NCBI RefSeq assembly: GCF_014596935.1
Contig: NZ_JACVXC010000003.1
Coordinates: forward strand, 496,001-560,000
From: Aestuariibaculum suncheonense
Lineage (GTDB): Bacteria; Bacteroidota; Bacteroidia; Flavobacteriales; Flavobacteriaceae
Length of the DNA: 64,000 bases
Direction: 5' to 3'
Below are positions 8,806-16,929 of the stretch, piece after piece. The stretch's first letter is position 1; each line of letters begins with the position of its first letter. The notes under the pieces were generated by a model. It was not told the DNA's origin. It did not search any database and worked only from the letters and a program-made list of their open reading frames with translations. Position numbers and translations under genes: made by a program.

Positions 8806-9324
8806 TCAAATTGTTTTGGCGTATACATCAATGCTTATTGGTTTGCCATTTTTAATTTCACAATCTTTTAATGTTTTTTCATATTGAAAATCTAGTTTAG
8901 ACATAGCCTTCTTACAATTCATATTTTCACTTTCCACAAATCCTTCAATACGGTTTAGTTTAAGTTGTTGAAAACCGTAATCAGCGATTAATGGTAAGAC
9001 TTCTTTCATAATTCCCTTCCCCCAGAAATCAGGAAGTAACCAAAGTCCTATTTCCGCTTTCTTTTCTTTATGGTCAATATCATTTAATCCGCCTGCTCCG
9101 TAAAATGTTTGGTTGTCAGGAGAACAAATCGCCCACCACATTTGTGTTTTTTCCGAAAACCAAAGCATTTGTTCTTTTGTAGCTTCCAAACTATTAAAAC
9201 TAATTCCGTAATACTGAATAACTTTCGGATTGGAAAGTCCCCTGAAAATGTTTTCCTGATCAAAATCTGTTATTTCTCGTAAAAACAATCGATCTGTTTT
9301 TATTCTTGGAAAATTATGATTCAT
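8806..9324 (-). CDS. GNAT family N-acetyltransferase (RimJ/RimL-like)
   Basis: The 172-residue protein starts with the typical TDRLFLREITDFD. It carries the acetyl-CoA-binding stretch IGLWLLPDFWGKGIMKEVLPLIADYGF and ends with NRIEGFVESENMNCKKAMSKLDFQYE, the last strands of the RimJ/RimL group. Such enzymes acetylate protein N-termini or small amines with acetyl-CoA in the cytoplasm. The substrate is unknown. The gene precedes a short inverted-repeat element at its upstream side, like the elements in the array further along. Confidence 0.9.
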   Translation of the reverse strand: MNHNFPRIKTDRLFLREITDFDQENIFRGLSNPKVIQYYGISFNSLEATKEQMLWFSEKTQMWWAICSPDNQTFYGAGGLNDIDHKEKKAEIGLWLLPDFWGKGIMKEVLPLIADYGFQQLKLNRIEGFVESENMNCKKAMSKLDFQYEKTLKDCEIKNGKPISIDVYAKTI

Positions 9325-9376
9325 TATTTAAATTTAAATTCAGCCGATCTTGTTGCTTGATTCACAAAAGACAGCA

Positions 9377-9423
9377 TATAACACCTATAGCTCAGAGCGA
9401 ATCCCATAGACTACATGTTGTTT
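9377..9423 (-). repeat. Short attC-like intercistronic element (A)
   Basis: This stretch between two minus-strand genes begins ATAACACCTATAGC and ends ACATGTTGT on the plus strand. Its ends are loose inverted repeats, as in the elements between 13.3 and 21.5 kb. It is the shortest and least certain member of that set. Confidence 0.35.
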
Positions 9424-9435
9424 ATTTTTGTATCA

Positions 9436-10209
9436 TCATACAAGATTCATTAAATCAGCATGTATAAATTTATAGTCCAGTAATCTTTTTAATTTTTGGC
9501 TATTTATAATCTTATACTTGCTTTCTGTCGCTTCATTAAAAACGATTTGAGACTTTCCTGTTTTTTGACTTTCTCTAAGGTAAAAATCTCGTCGCTTTGG
9601 ATGACTATCAGCACAAGCATTAAGAATTTCATTCCAGACATTTTTAAAAATCACTTGCTCAATAATTTCAATACAATCATCTCTGTGAATTAAATTAACA
9701 TATCCGTCCGGATACTCAACAGGCTTATTGTCTTTAACGAAGTTTCCTGGTTTTCTGTCGTATCCAAATAATCCGCCAAACCTTATGATAGTGGATTTAA
9801 AAGAAGGGTTACTAATGAACAATTGCTCAATTTCAGCCAGTGGAGTGCTGAGTGTGTTGGTGTTTTCTGTAACAATGCCATTGGTAAACGGATAAACAGA
9901 AGTTGAACTAATGAATATTACGTTTTGAACTTCAGATACTTCAATGTGCTTTATCAAATTTTTAATATCGTCAATACTCTTGGATGTAATAGCAATAACC
10001 AGAACCTTAGAACTTAAAAAATCGCGAATAATATCAAGATCTGGCTTACTAATATCTATTAGAAACGATTTAATACCTTTTTCTTCAAGGTGCTCTATTT
10101 TAGAAACTGAAGTCGTTGAACCATAAACCTCATATCCTTTAGCCGTTAAATCACTTGCCAAGGCTAATCCTAGCCAGCCACACCCTAAAATACTTATGCT
10201 TTGTCTCAT
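9436..10209 (-). CDS. NAD(P)-binding epimerase/dehydratase-like protein (YeeZ-type SDR)
   Basis: The 257-residue protein starts with a Rossmann motif (ISILGCGWLGLALASDL) typical of the atypical SDR group that includes YeeZ. It continues with VIFISSTSVYP and a Y/N-rich middle (FGGLFGYDRKPGNFV), then VNLIHRDDCIEIIEQ, the usual epimerase segment near the cofactor pocket. It probably acts on a nucleotide sugar or other small substrate with NAD(P); the reaction is unknown. It lies 57 bases downstream of the esterase gene on the same strand. Confidence 0.82.
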   Translation of the reverse strand: MRQSISILGCGWLGLALASDLTAKGYEVYGSTTSVSKIEHLEEKGIKSFLIDISKPDLDIIRDFLSSKVLVIAITSKSIDDIKNLIKHIEVSEVQNVIFISSTSVYPFTNGIVTENTNTLSTPLAEIEQLFISNPSFKSTIIRFGGLFGYDRKPGNFVKDNKPVEYPDGYVNLIHRDDCIEIIEQVIFKNVWNEILNACADSHPKRRDFYLRESQKTGKSQIVFNEATESKYKIINSQKLKRLLDYKFIHADLMNLV

Positions 10210-10266
10210 TAAATTTCTGTTTTCACCTCTAGCAAAGGTACTTTTACTTTCTAGATACTCCCCATC

Positions 10267-11091
10267 TTAATGTTCCTGATTTATATATTTTAAACCATTA
10301 TAAATAGCTATTAATGGAACTGAGCGATGATTCTCTTTTTCAAAATACTCAATCTCTATATTTAAATGCTCACCCGATTTCTCTTTCATTAAGTCATAAA
10401 GATGATCGTGTCTTTTTTTATTTCTTTCATAATTAGCCTCTCCTTGATTTGCTGTTGCTATGAATAGTTTTTTATTCAATGATATTGGTGAGATAGAATC
10501 TACTTTTGCTTTCATGGTTTCTTCATCCCACCAAATACTTGGGTCTATAGAAATATAGCCATCGAATATACTATTTTCATTCATATAGGAATTTAACGTT
10601 AGAAGCCCTCCTAAAGAGTGACCTACGAGTGTTCTTGTAGGTGCTGTTCTATAATTTTTGTCTATAAATGGTATTAACTCCTTTTCTATAAAATTCAAGA
10701 AATTCTTCCCGCCTCCCATACGATTTGGACGTTTGGTCTTCAACTTTGTTACGGTAAAATCTCTCTCGCGATCAACGTTTTCAATAGCTACAATAATGGT
10801 TTCCGGCATAAAATAATTTCGGTTTCTCTCCGAACTCATAAAATGAACTATTCCTGAAGCTGTTTTAAAGTACGTAGAGCCATCTAATAAAATTAAAATA
10901 GGATATGTTTTTTTGACGTTGGTTGAGTCATTGTATAACTCCGGAAGACTTAATAGGCACACTCTATCTTCGTTTAGAATTGCTGAATGTATCTTGATTT
11001 TTTCTCCTGTTACAATATTTTTATCATGTTGAGCGAATGTAAACTGAACAGCAAAAAGAATAATATAAAAGGTAATTGATTGAAGTTTCAT
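10267..11091 (-). CDS. Secreted alpha/beta hydrolase, esterase D / IroE-like
   Basis: The 274-residue protein has a signal peptide (to about FAQ at 19-21). The alpha/beta hydrolase core shows PILILLDG, the nucleophile elbow GHSLGG (Ser159) and a late His in ENHRSVP. The layout matches the putative esterase family that contains siderophore esterases (IroE/Fes-like) and S-formylglutathione hydrolase relatives. It should work in the periplasm or outside the cell. No siderophore genes are nearby, so iron release is only a possibility. Confidence 0.85.
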   Translation of the reverse strand: MKLQSITFYIILFAVQFTFAQHDKNIVTGEKIKIHSAILNEDRVCLLSLPELYNDSTNVKKTYPILILLDGSTYFKTASGIVHFMSSERNRNYFMPETIIVAIENVDRERDFTVTKLKTKRPNRMGGGKNFLNFIEKELIPFIDKNYRTAPTRTLVGHSLGGLLTLNSYMNENSIFDGYISIDPSIWWDEETMKAKVDSISPISLNKKLFIATANQGEANYERNKKRHDHLYDLMKEKSGEHLNIEIEYFEKENHRSVPLIAIYNGLKYINQEH

Positions 11092-11303
11092 AGTTGATGT
11101 TATTGTCTGGTCTTTAAAATATAACTACACATTAAACCTGGTAGTATTAAGCTTTTTTTTTAATTGTTTACCGCTCATTTAAATTAAAATCACTTTGGTT
11201 TTGTAATTCTAAAAAACATCCAAATGTTGAATCTTTTCGTAATTTAAATATACAAACAACTATTGTTTAAAGTCTATTTTAACAATGATAAATATATAAA
11301 AGG

Positions 11304-11495
11304 ATGAATTTAAAATTTTTAAAACTAGCATTATTAACACTATTATTTTGTTTTGCAACAAGCTGCAGTAAAAGGATTTATATATTTCACCCCAATCCAA
11401 ATAAAGCGCATGCACCCGGTCAAATAAAAAAATATACAGGTAGCAAATCAGCTAAACCATACGCCCCCGGACAAAGAAAGAAGAAACATTATTAA
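11304..11495 (+). CDS. Small basic lipoprotein with repeated APGQ-K motif
   Basis: The 63-residue product has a lipoprotein signal ending in FATSC, then a short basic tail. That tail contains two copies of a motif: HAPGQIKKYTGSKSAK and YAPGQRKKKHY. Short flavobacterial proteins with this APGQxKK pattern are often labelled 'quinol oxidase subunit 4', but no oxidase gene is close and the label is probably carried over without evidence. The role is unknown. The frame, signal and repeat make it a believable gene; its strand is opposite to its neighbours. Confidence 0.7.
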   Translation: MNLKFLKLALLTLLFCFATSCSKRIYIFHPNPNKAHAPGQIKKYTGSKSAKPYAPGQRKKKHY

Positions 11496-11771
11496 AACAA
11501 TTTATTCAAATCACTGCTTTGTGTCCACCCTTGAAATATAGCCATAAGTTAAACTTAATTTCAAGCCGTTAGCTTGTATACCAGATTTGGTAGTTCTAAA
11601 CCTAAAGATAAGATTAATTCCTGCCCCCTCAATTAAACACGTATAAAAACATAAAAATGAGACAGTTAAAACACACATGTCAACTTTAAAGAACCTGACT
11701 AGTGCTTTACATAAAACAGGATGTTTGCAAATCGTTATTTTCCCCTCTAGCGCACTACCTGTTGTGCTTTG

Positions 11772-12350
11772 TTACTTGTTCATTTGACCTAAAATTTCAA
11801 CCTTTCTCAACCATTTTTCCCTAAAACTTTCCTTAGAAAGTCTTATAGGTCCAATAGTGGTAATTCTCACCTTTTTTATTCCCATGTAATTTAGCGTTCC
11901 TTTTTTCATTGCATTGTGACTGGGGTTTCCATAAATCAACTTGTAATACCAAGCAGGTTGGTCTAAAGTGCAAATTATTCTAGATGTTTTTCCCGTAAAG
12001 CACTTATCATTAAACAATGAATTATCTTTTCTGTTAAAAGCAAATCCAGGAAGTAAAACCCGGTCTAAAAATCCTTTCATTACTGCGGGTACAGAACTCC
12101 ACCAAACAGGATAAATCCAAACTAAATGGTCAGCCCATTTTAATTTGGCTTGAGCATCTAATAAGTCTGGTTCTAATTCTGTTCGTTTTCTATATCCAAA
12201 TTGTAGGTTTGGATTGAAGTTCAGTTCTCTTATATTAATTTCTTTAATTTCTGCATTTGATTTTTCAGCACCTTTTTTATAAGATTCTGAAAGTCCGAAA
12301 CCGAAACTTTCCTTGTCTGGATGTCCGTTTATTATCAGTATTTTTTTCAT
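11772..12350 (-). CDS. NAD(P)H-dependent oxidoreductase, flavodoxin-like (quinone reductase family)
   Basis: The 192-residue protein opens with ILIINGHPDKESF, the FMN/FAD phosphate loop of the NQO1/MdaB/KefF flavodoxin-like group. It continues with ADHLVWIYPVWWSSVPAVMKGFLDRVLLPGFAF, the classic FPLWWFSxPA-type segment around the flavin. It should reduce quinones or other electrophiles with two electrons. It lies 5 bases after the 112-residue membrane protein gene and near a Crp-type regulator, so the three may be cotranscribed from the regulator side. Confidence 0.9.
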   Translation of the reverse strand: MKKILIINGHPDKESFGFGLSESYKKGAEKSNAEIKEINIRELNFNPNLQFGYRKRTELEPDLLDAQAKLKWADHLVWIYPVWWSSVPAVMKGFLDRVLLPGFAFNRKDNSLFNDKCFTGKTSRIICTLDQPAWYYKLIYGNPSHNAMKKGTLNYMGIKKVRITTIGPIRLSKESFREKWLRKVEILGQMNK

Positions 12351-12355
12351 CTGTA

Positions 12356-12694
12356 CTATAAATATTTCTTCATTTTTTCTTCAAATAGGGTGCTTGTTAA
12401 ATTTTCGATTTTGAAGAATTTATAAAGTATGAAACAAGCAGGTATTGTTAAAAAAATTGTGCAAATAACAAATGTGACTACACCACTAAAAAGAGCTAAA
12501 ATTTGAGTCCCAATTTCTCCAATAAATGAAGTAAAGCAATCTTGTTGTTCTATAAAGTAATTATGAACATCTGTTGAATAGACATAAAACTGAATTGAGA
12601 GTTCGTAAAATAACCACGATGGGTAAAACCATTTTCTAATCGGTTCCCACCATTTTCCCCATATTGATTTGAGTTGTTCGTTTTTTTCTTCCAT
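12356..12694 (-). CDS. Small membrane protein, function unknown
   Basis: The 112-residue product is not recognised. It has a Trp-rich N-terminal part (KSIWGKWWEPIRKWFYPSWLFYELS), a loop, and one long hydrophobic region around 60-95 (IGTQILALFSGVVTFVICTIFLTIPACFILYKFF) that could form one or two helices. It lies between the Crp-like regulator (44-base gap) and the NAD(P)H oxidoreductase (5-base gap) on the same strand, which suggests one transcript. Confidence 0.65.
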   Translation of the reverse strand: MEEKNEQLKSIWGKWWEPIRKWFYPSWLFYELSIQFYVYSTDVHNYFIEQQDCFTSFIGEIGTQILALFSGVVTFVICTIFLTIPACFILYKFFKIENLTSTLFEEKMKKYL

Positions 12695-12738
12695 GTAACA
12701 AAGGTCAAACTAATGGAAGAGATATCATTTGATATAAA

Positions 12739-13320
12739 TCAAATTCGGATTTTAGGATTTCTTATTCTACTCAACGTTTCAAGGGTAATTCCTAAATAAG
12801 AAGCGATATGCGTTAGCGGAATTCTGTTTGTTATTTCAGGATAAATATTTAATAAGTGTTTATATCTGTCGTCAGCTTTGTTAAATTGAATGGTATATAA
12901 TCTTTCGCACAAACCTAACATCGTTTGGGTTACTACTTTACTAATAAAGCGTTCAAAATCATGGTATTTACTTGAAAGACTATCAACTGTTTCTTTTGAG
13001 AACTCGATAACAACAGAATCTTCTACAAACTCCACATAATGAGGACTTGGTTCTTTGCTGAAAAAACTAACTATTGCAGCCATAATTTCGTTTTCAAAAG
13101 AAAACCAATCCGAAATGTCTTTACCGTCTTTTAAATAATAGGCTCTTGCACAACCTTGCACAATAATGTACGCTTTTTTTGAAAATTGTCCTTCACGTAC
13201 TACAATCTCACCCTTTTTGTACGTACTAATTTTTGAATTGGTAATTAATTCTTGCTGACATTCATTGGATATCGGCGAATAAATTTCCCCAATTTCAGTT
13301 AATACTTTTTCGATATTCAT
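12739..13320 (-). CDS. Crp/Fnr family transcriptional regulator
   Basis: The 193-residue protein has an N-terminal cyclic-nucleotide-binding-like beta barrel (YKKGEIVVREGQFSKKAYIIVQGCARAYY). A dimer helix follows (about 125-145), then a C-terminal winged helix-turn-helix ending ITNRIPLTHIASYLGITLETLSRIRNPKIR. There is no Cys set for an iron-sulfur cluster, so it is not an Fnr-type oxygen sensor. Bacteroidota proteins of this group often sit beside the single small gene they control. Here the following genes are a membrane protein and a flavin oxidoreductase, which are likely targets. Its leader contains the TTCGGTTTT motif shared with other genes of the region. Confidence 0.88.
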   Translation of the reverse strand: MNIEKVLTEIGEIYSPISNECQQELITNSKISTYKKGEIVVREGQFSKKAYIIVQGCARAYYLKDGKDISDWFSFENEIMAAIVSFFSKEPSPHYVEFVEDSVVIEFSKETVDSLSSKYHDFERFISKVVTQTMLGLCERLYTIQFNKADDRYKHLLNIYPEITNRIPLTHIASYLGITLETLSRIRNPKIRI

Positions 13321-13370
13321 TATTAATTGACTAAAGTTTTTCGGTTTTTATAGAGGTTGGCTATAATATT

Positions 13371-13526
13371 TGCCAACACTCCTGTACGAAGCGTGACTGT
13401 TTTTAAATTACTAAAGTTTCGGTTTAACATCGAGTAAATTCGCAGGATTGACTTACTGTCTACAGAGAACCAAAGTTACTTAACCCACTTAATAGCCATG
13501 ATTTAATAAAGAATGCTGCCATCGCC
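13371..13526 (-). repeat. attC-like intercistronic element (C)
   Basis: In the plus direction it opens GCCAACACTCCTG, then GCGTGACTG. Further on it holds AATTCGCAGGATTGA and AGAACCAAAG, which align with AATCCGCAGGATTTT and AGAACCAAG in element I. It closes at GCTGCCATCGCC. It fills the gap between the methyltransferase gene and the Crp-like regulator gene. Confidence 0.55.
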
Positions 13527-13535
13527 TTTTTTATT

Positions 13536-14165
13536 TTAGATAGTCTCCAATTTTTTAAAACTACAGAACACGAAGTTCTGGACCGTATCAAATGGAGTTT
13601 TGTGGTCAATCGTTATACATTTTATTTTCTCGAAGAAGTTGTTCAGTCTCTCGGTCATTGTTTTTTCTGAATACTGTTTTACATCTATTCCACTACATTT
13701 TTTAGGTCCATTTTCGGAAAATGTCCCTAGTACCAAAACGCCATCAGAATTAATGTTTTGTTTAGCTGTTTCTAAATAGTTTGAAATTTCATCCTCGTCT
13801 GTTAGAAAGTGAAAGGCAGCCCTGTCATGCCAGAAGTCATATTTTTCTGTTGGTTTGAAAGTTGCTGCGTCTGATACTATCCATTTGACCCGTTTTGCTC
13901 GTTCTCCCAAACGTTCCTTAACTCTTTTAATTGCTGATTCTGATATATCAAGGACAGTTACATCTTGGTATCCTAAATCTAGCAGGTGGTCAACCAAAAA
14001 ACTGTCACCACCTCCAATGTCAATCACTTTAGCTGTTTTGGATACATTGTGTTGATTAAAAAAATCAAGTGAAGTTTGAGGATTAGGCTCATACCAACTA
14101 ACATCTTTTAGTTCTTTAGTTTGATATATGTTCTCCCAATGTTTTTTTCTTTCAAAAGTTTCCAT
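13536..14165 (-). CDS. Class I SAM-dependent methyltransferase
   Basis: The protein has 209 residues from the chosen ATG (METFERKKHWENIYQ), the standard start of this flavobacterial family. Motif I is VIDIGGGDSFLVDHLL, followed by VTVLDISESAI (acidic ligand for SAM ribose), VSDAATFKP, and DRAAFHFLT, which resembles thiopurine/thioether methyltransferase-like proteins. It is soluble and its substrate is unknown. The frame stays open 50 codons upstream, but that stretch reads through structured repeat D and has no family resemblance. The gene is a single-gene unit between elements C and D. Confidence 0.88.
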   Translation of the reverse strand: METFERKKHWENIYQTKELKDVSWYEPNPQTSLDFFNQHNVSKTAKVIDIGGGDSFLVDHLLDLGYQDVTVLDISESAIKRVKERLGERAKRVKWIVSDAATFKPTEKYDFWHDRAAFHFLTDEDEISNYLETAKQNINSDGVLVLGTFSENGPKKCSGIDVKQYSEKTMTERLNNFFEKIKCITIDHKTPFDTVQNFVFCSFKKLETI

Positions 14166-14202
14166 TCTGTATAAGTTTAGTTTTTGCCTCAATTTACTGG
14201 TG

Positions 14203-14291
14203 AGGTATAACGGTTTTGATAAGGTGTTTTTGCGTGAAAATCCGCTAGGGTTTTCCACTAGGAAAGTATAAGTAAAGAACAATAACTGGCC
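14203..14291 (-). repeat. attC-like intercistronic element (D)
   Basis: In the plus direction it opens ATAACGGTTTTGATAAGG, then TTGCGTG, as in element I. A near-palindrome follows (GAAAATCC, GCTAG, GGTTTTCC), and it closes AACAATAACTGGCC. It separates the NTF2-like gene from the methyltransferase gene. Confidence 0.6.
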
Positions 14292-14295
14292 TTTT

Positions 14296-14682
14296 TTACT
14301 TTTCATTATATTCAATTACGTATGATGTAATCGATTCTATTTTAACTCCTTTTGCTCCTTTAAATTTATAAAAGTCCGAAAACGCATACTTTTTTCCGTT
14401 TTGCATTTTCATAATGCCGTTTGTAGCTCCTTCTTTTCCGTGCGATAAAATTTGGTCAATTATTAACTCAGTAGCCTTTTCGGATTTCATTTTTTCTAAT
14501 TCCTCGATGAATTTTCCTTTTCCTTCAATTTTTCTATCGCCAATTATGTTCCAAACAATTCCATCCGTTACACTTTCGGTAATAAATTCCACGTTACCTT
14601 TTGCAAAGGCAATATTAAATTCTTTTAGAAATTCCATTTTCGGTGAATTTCCGCAATTTGGACTTGAAATAATTTTAGTCAT
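14296..14682 (-). CDS. NTF2-like / SnoaL-like small protein
   Basis: The 128-residue protein has the NTF2-like cone fold pattern: an N-terminal helix (MEFLKEFNIAFAKGNVEFI), the strand DGIVWNIIGDRKIEGKGKFIEEL, and C-terminal strands ending YAFSDFYKFKGAKGVKIESITSYVIEY. Such proteins serve as small isomerases, hydrolases or binding domains; no catalytic set can be named here. There is no signal peptide. It is a single-gene unit between elements D and E. Confidence 0.8.
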   Translation of the reverse strand: MTKIISSPNCGNSPKMEFLKEFNIAFAKGNVEFITESVTDGIVWNIIGDRKIEGKGKFIEELEKMKSEKATELIIDQILSHGKEGATNGIMKMQNGKKYAFSDFYKFKGAKGVKIESITSYVIEYNEK

Positions 14683-14720
14683 TTTAAAGAATTTTTATTT
14701 CAAAACATTTTTTTTCGGCT

Positions 14721-14893
14721 TGTTGTCAACGCTCTTGCTATGCGGACGTGGTGGTCAACCGAAGGACAGACCTAAACGTCTGTGAGCAAATGTAGTAAAA
14801 ACGACGAACTTGTCCGACCGAGACAAAGAGAGAATTCAAAACTTGCGGAAACCACTTTCCTTTCTATGTTTTACACCCATTATTGTAATACGT
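14721..14893 (-). repeat. attC-like intercistronic element (E)
   Basis: In the plus direction it opens TGTCAACGCTCTTGC and closes ATTATTGTAATACGTT. The ends are loose inverted copies, with GTC-rich pairs inside (GGACAGACCTAAACGTCTGT forms a stem). It lies between the serine hydrolase gene and the NTF2-like gene. Confidence 0.5.
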
Positions 14894-14898
14894 TATTT

Positions 14899-16215
14899 TT
14901 AATTTTTATCCACCTTTATACCTTCAACGCTTATACCTTTCCATCCCATAAACGTGTTATATGAACCTGAATCATTCTTAATAAACTCAAAGGATTCTGC
15001 TGCTTTTGGGTTTTCAAAAAAGATTGTTTCAGTTTCAGCTTTCAGTGTAGCAATCTTTTCCTTGTCTTGAAAAACGACAAGATTGTTGCTATCTATAGCT
15101 ATTTTTAAAATTAATCCATCAAAATCTGCAAATGAATAAGAACCTACGTAGCGCTCAAGAATTTCTCTTTTAACAGGAATTACCAGTCTATTCAATTCCT
15201 TCGGTATTTCGACAGGTTCTCCCATCATAATTTTTGCAACATCATCAATGGTTTCAAAAAACGGCATTCCGTCATAATTCGCTAAAAGCACAAAACGGAA
15301 GTTGCGTTCTAAATCAGAATAAACCTGAGCTCTTATTCCTTTTGAACCACCATCTTTAGCAATTACCCCCTTACTATTTGTCATTACAGATTTGTAGGGC
15401 TCCTTTTCTAATGCAACTAGGAATCTATTCAAATCATCAACGGTAGAATATAATCGGGCTGTTTTAAATTCATCTTCCAAAATATTCGGTACTACAGTAA
15501 GAGTCGAGTCCTTTAAGATGTGATTTTTTGCAAGGTTTTGTTTCCGGTCTTCTATTGTGAAGAAATGCGAGCCACTATGATTCATTTTTAAAGGAACAAA
15601 TATTTCATCTACAATACATTGGGCAAAAGGCTTTTTGTAAATTTTGGAAATGATATTATACAATAGTTCATAACCAACATTCGAATACTGTATGTCAGAA
15701 CCTGGTTGAAAAAGCAATTTTTCCTTTTTAGCCATATCAACTATTTTATCAGAAGTCAAATTGATTTCCTTTCCTGGCAAATTTTGTAATTCCCGCGGTA
15801 ATCCAGAGCTATGGTTAAGAAGCATTTCAATTGTAATCAAATCTCCTTTTGGAAAATCAGAATAAAATTTGTCGATAGTTTGGTCGTCTGATAAATGCTT
15901 GTTTTCTTTTAATTTTACGATGAGATAATGAGTCATTAATTTAGAGACAGAGTGAATGTCGAACTGGTCATCAGCTCTAACATAACTTGTACTTTCAGCA
16001 TGATCATTTATGAGATAAGCTTTTTTTAATACCAAAGTATCATTTGTATAGGCAAGAAGTACTCCATTGAATTTTTTAAGTTTCGTTAAAGCAGTAAAAT
16101 AGTCGTCCAAATTGGTCTTTACTACATCCTGTTCTTTCGAAAATGCAACTTCTTTCGGTTTTTCAGCACACGAAAAGAGTGACAGAGTAAAAAGTAAAAG
16201 AATAATTTTCTTCAT
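14899..16215 (-). CDS. Serine hydrolase, beta-lactamase family (class C-like) lipoprotein
   Basis: The 438-residue protein has a lipoprotein signal (LFTLSLFSC). The penicillin-binding fold shows the SxxK motif S89-V-S-K92, the YxN motif in IQYSNVGYELL, and LLNHSSGLP after the first. The C-terminal ~100 residues form the extra beta domain common in bacterial serine hydrolases of this type (YVGSYSFADFDGLILKIAID). It should be a membrane-anchored esterase or peptidase; true beta-lactamase activity is not implied. It is a single-gene unit between elements E and F, and its leader holds the TTCGGTTTTAA motif. Confidence 0.9.
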   Translation of the reverse strand: MKKIILLLFTLSLFSCAEKPKEVAFSKEQDVVKTNLDDYFTALTKLKKFNGVLLAYTNDTLVLKKAYLINDHAESTSYVRADDQFDIHSVSKLMTHYLIVKLKENKHLSDDQTIDKFYSDFPKGDLITIEMLLNHSSGLPRELQNLPGKEINLTSDKIVDMAKKEKLLFQPGSDIQYSNVGYELLYNIISKIYKKPFAQCIVDEIFVPLKMNHSGSHFFTIEDRKQNLAKNHILKDSTLTVVPNILEDEFKTARLYSTVDDLNRFLVALEKEPYKSVMTNSKGVIAKDGGSKGIRAQVYSDLERNFRFVLLANYDGMPFFETIDDVAKIMMGEPVEIPKELNRLVIPVKREILERYVGSYSFADFDGLILKIAIDSNNLVVFQDKEKIATLKAETETIFFENPKAAESFEFIKNDSGSYNTFMGWKGISVEGIKVDKN

Positions 16216-16223
16216 TTCAAGAA

Positions 16224-16234
16224 TTCGGTTTTAA
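16224..16234 (-). promoter_or_regulatory. Shared leader motif (TTCGGTTTTAA) before the serine hydrolase gene
   Basis: The plus-strand string TTCGGTTTTAA (TTAAAACCGAA in the gene's direction) lies about 9 nt before the ATG. The same string occurs just before the TlpA-like gene and, with one difference, before the Crp-like gene, although these genes are unrelated. Confidence 0.4.
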
Positions 16235-16236
16235 TG

Positions 16237-16294
16237 CATTACAACGATTTGGCTACGCGTAGTGTCCCTAAGGGCATTGCCTATAATGTTGTGC
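16237..16294 (-). repeat. attC-like intercistronic element (F)
   Basis: In the plus direction it opens GCATTACAACGATTTGGC and closes GCCTATAATGTTGTGCC. Inside are the near-palindrome CTACGCGTAG and CCCTAAGGG. At its far end it runs into the left end of the decayed IS1182-type element. Confidence 0.55.
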
Positions 16295-16826
16295 CTGTTG
16301 CACAACTTCTCAAATATACTTCAAAATTTTAAGATTTGCATGAAAGTTCTTATTATCAGGAATGCAAAGCAAAAAAGACGATCAGGAGAAATTGTTCAAC
16401 AATTTTCAATTAAGTGTTCACGTTCCAGAGCACAATTTATACCACCGTTTAAAAGGTGTTTTACCATTAGACTTTCTGTATAAAGAAACCAATACCCTAG
16501 AACCCGTTTTTGGAACACTCACCCAGTTTATGGGGTTAAGAAAAGTCAATTCCATAAGCATAAAGCAGGCCAATAGGTGTATGCAACTATCCGCGATTAC
16601 TTATAACCTTAAAAGCACCTGAAATTTATAGAAAAACACAGTAAAAGCGGGGCAGCAAGTCTACGCTTTGTTTTTTATCGTTTTAGAACTGTTATAGGCG
16701 CCATTACAAGATCATATAGTCATCTGGAATTTAGATTGTAATCACATTCAAAAACAACAAACGCCCTTAATATGGGCGCTTATGTATCATGCTTTTTCAA
16801 AATTATGGGTTTGTACAACGGCTACC
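16289..16826 (+). mobile_element. Internally deleted IS1182-family element with imperfect terminal repeats
   Basis: The element of about 540 bp carries only the two ends of an IS1182-type transposase. The left end GTGCCTGTTGCACAAC and the reverse complement of the right end, GTAGCCGTTGTACAAAC, are imperfect inverted repeats. Near the right side is a terminator-like hairpin (CGCCC, TTAATAT, GGGCG), often seen after the transposase in this family. The exact ends and any target duplication cannot be set by eye. Confidence 0.6.
16362..16741 (+). pseudogene. IS1182-type transposase remnant (N-terminus joined to C-terminus, plus frameshift)
   Basis: The first ~42 codons (MQSKKDDQEKLFNNFQLS...LDFLYKET) match the usual IS1182 transposase start. 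They run straight into the usual C-terminal part (VFGTLTQFMGLRKVN...QANRCMQLSAITYNLK), so the whole catalytic centre is missing. After YNLK, the frame meets a stop. Restoring one A in the AAAA run near 16611-16614 would give KHLKFIEKHSKSGAASLRF, the expected continuation, so a one-base deletion is likely. The product cannot be an active transposase. The IS family is recognised by sequence pattern only. Confidence 0.75.
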
Positions 16827-16929
16827 ATAATGACTCTAAATTCTTTATTTCAGTCAACTTTCTAATCGCAATGACTTATATAGCTTATCTTTAACTAAAT
16901 AACAAACGCATTTTAACTCCTAAAAATTG

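Noticed and set aside
11496-11771. Possible ninth attC-like element (ends CACTACCTGTTGTGC near 11752-11766)
   Set aside because: Only one end resembles the cores; the other end could not be placed, so it is not listed as a repeat.
14166-14315. N-terminal extension of the methyltransferase frame (about 50 codons)
   Set aside because: It reads through the structured attC-like element D, has no family resemblance, and the family start METFERKKHW lies inside.
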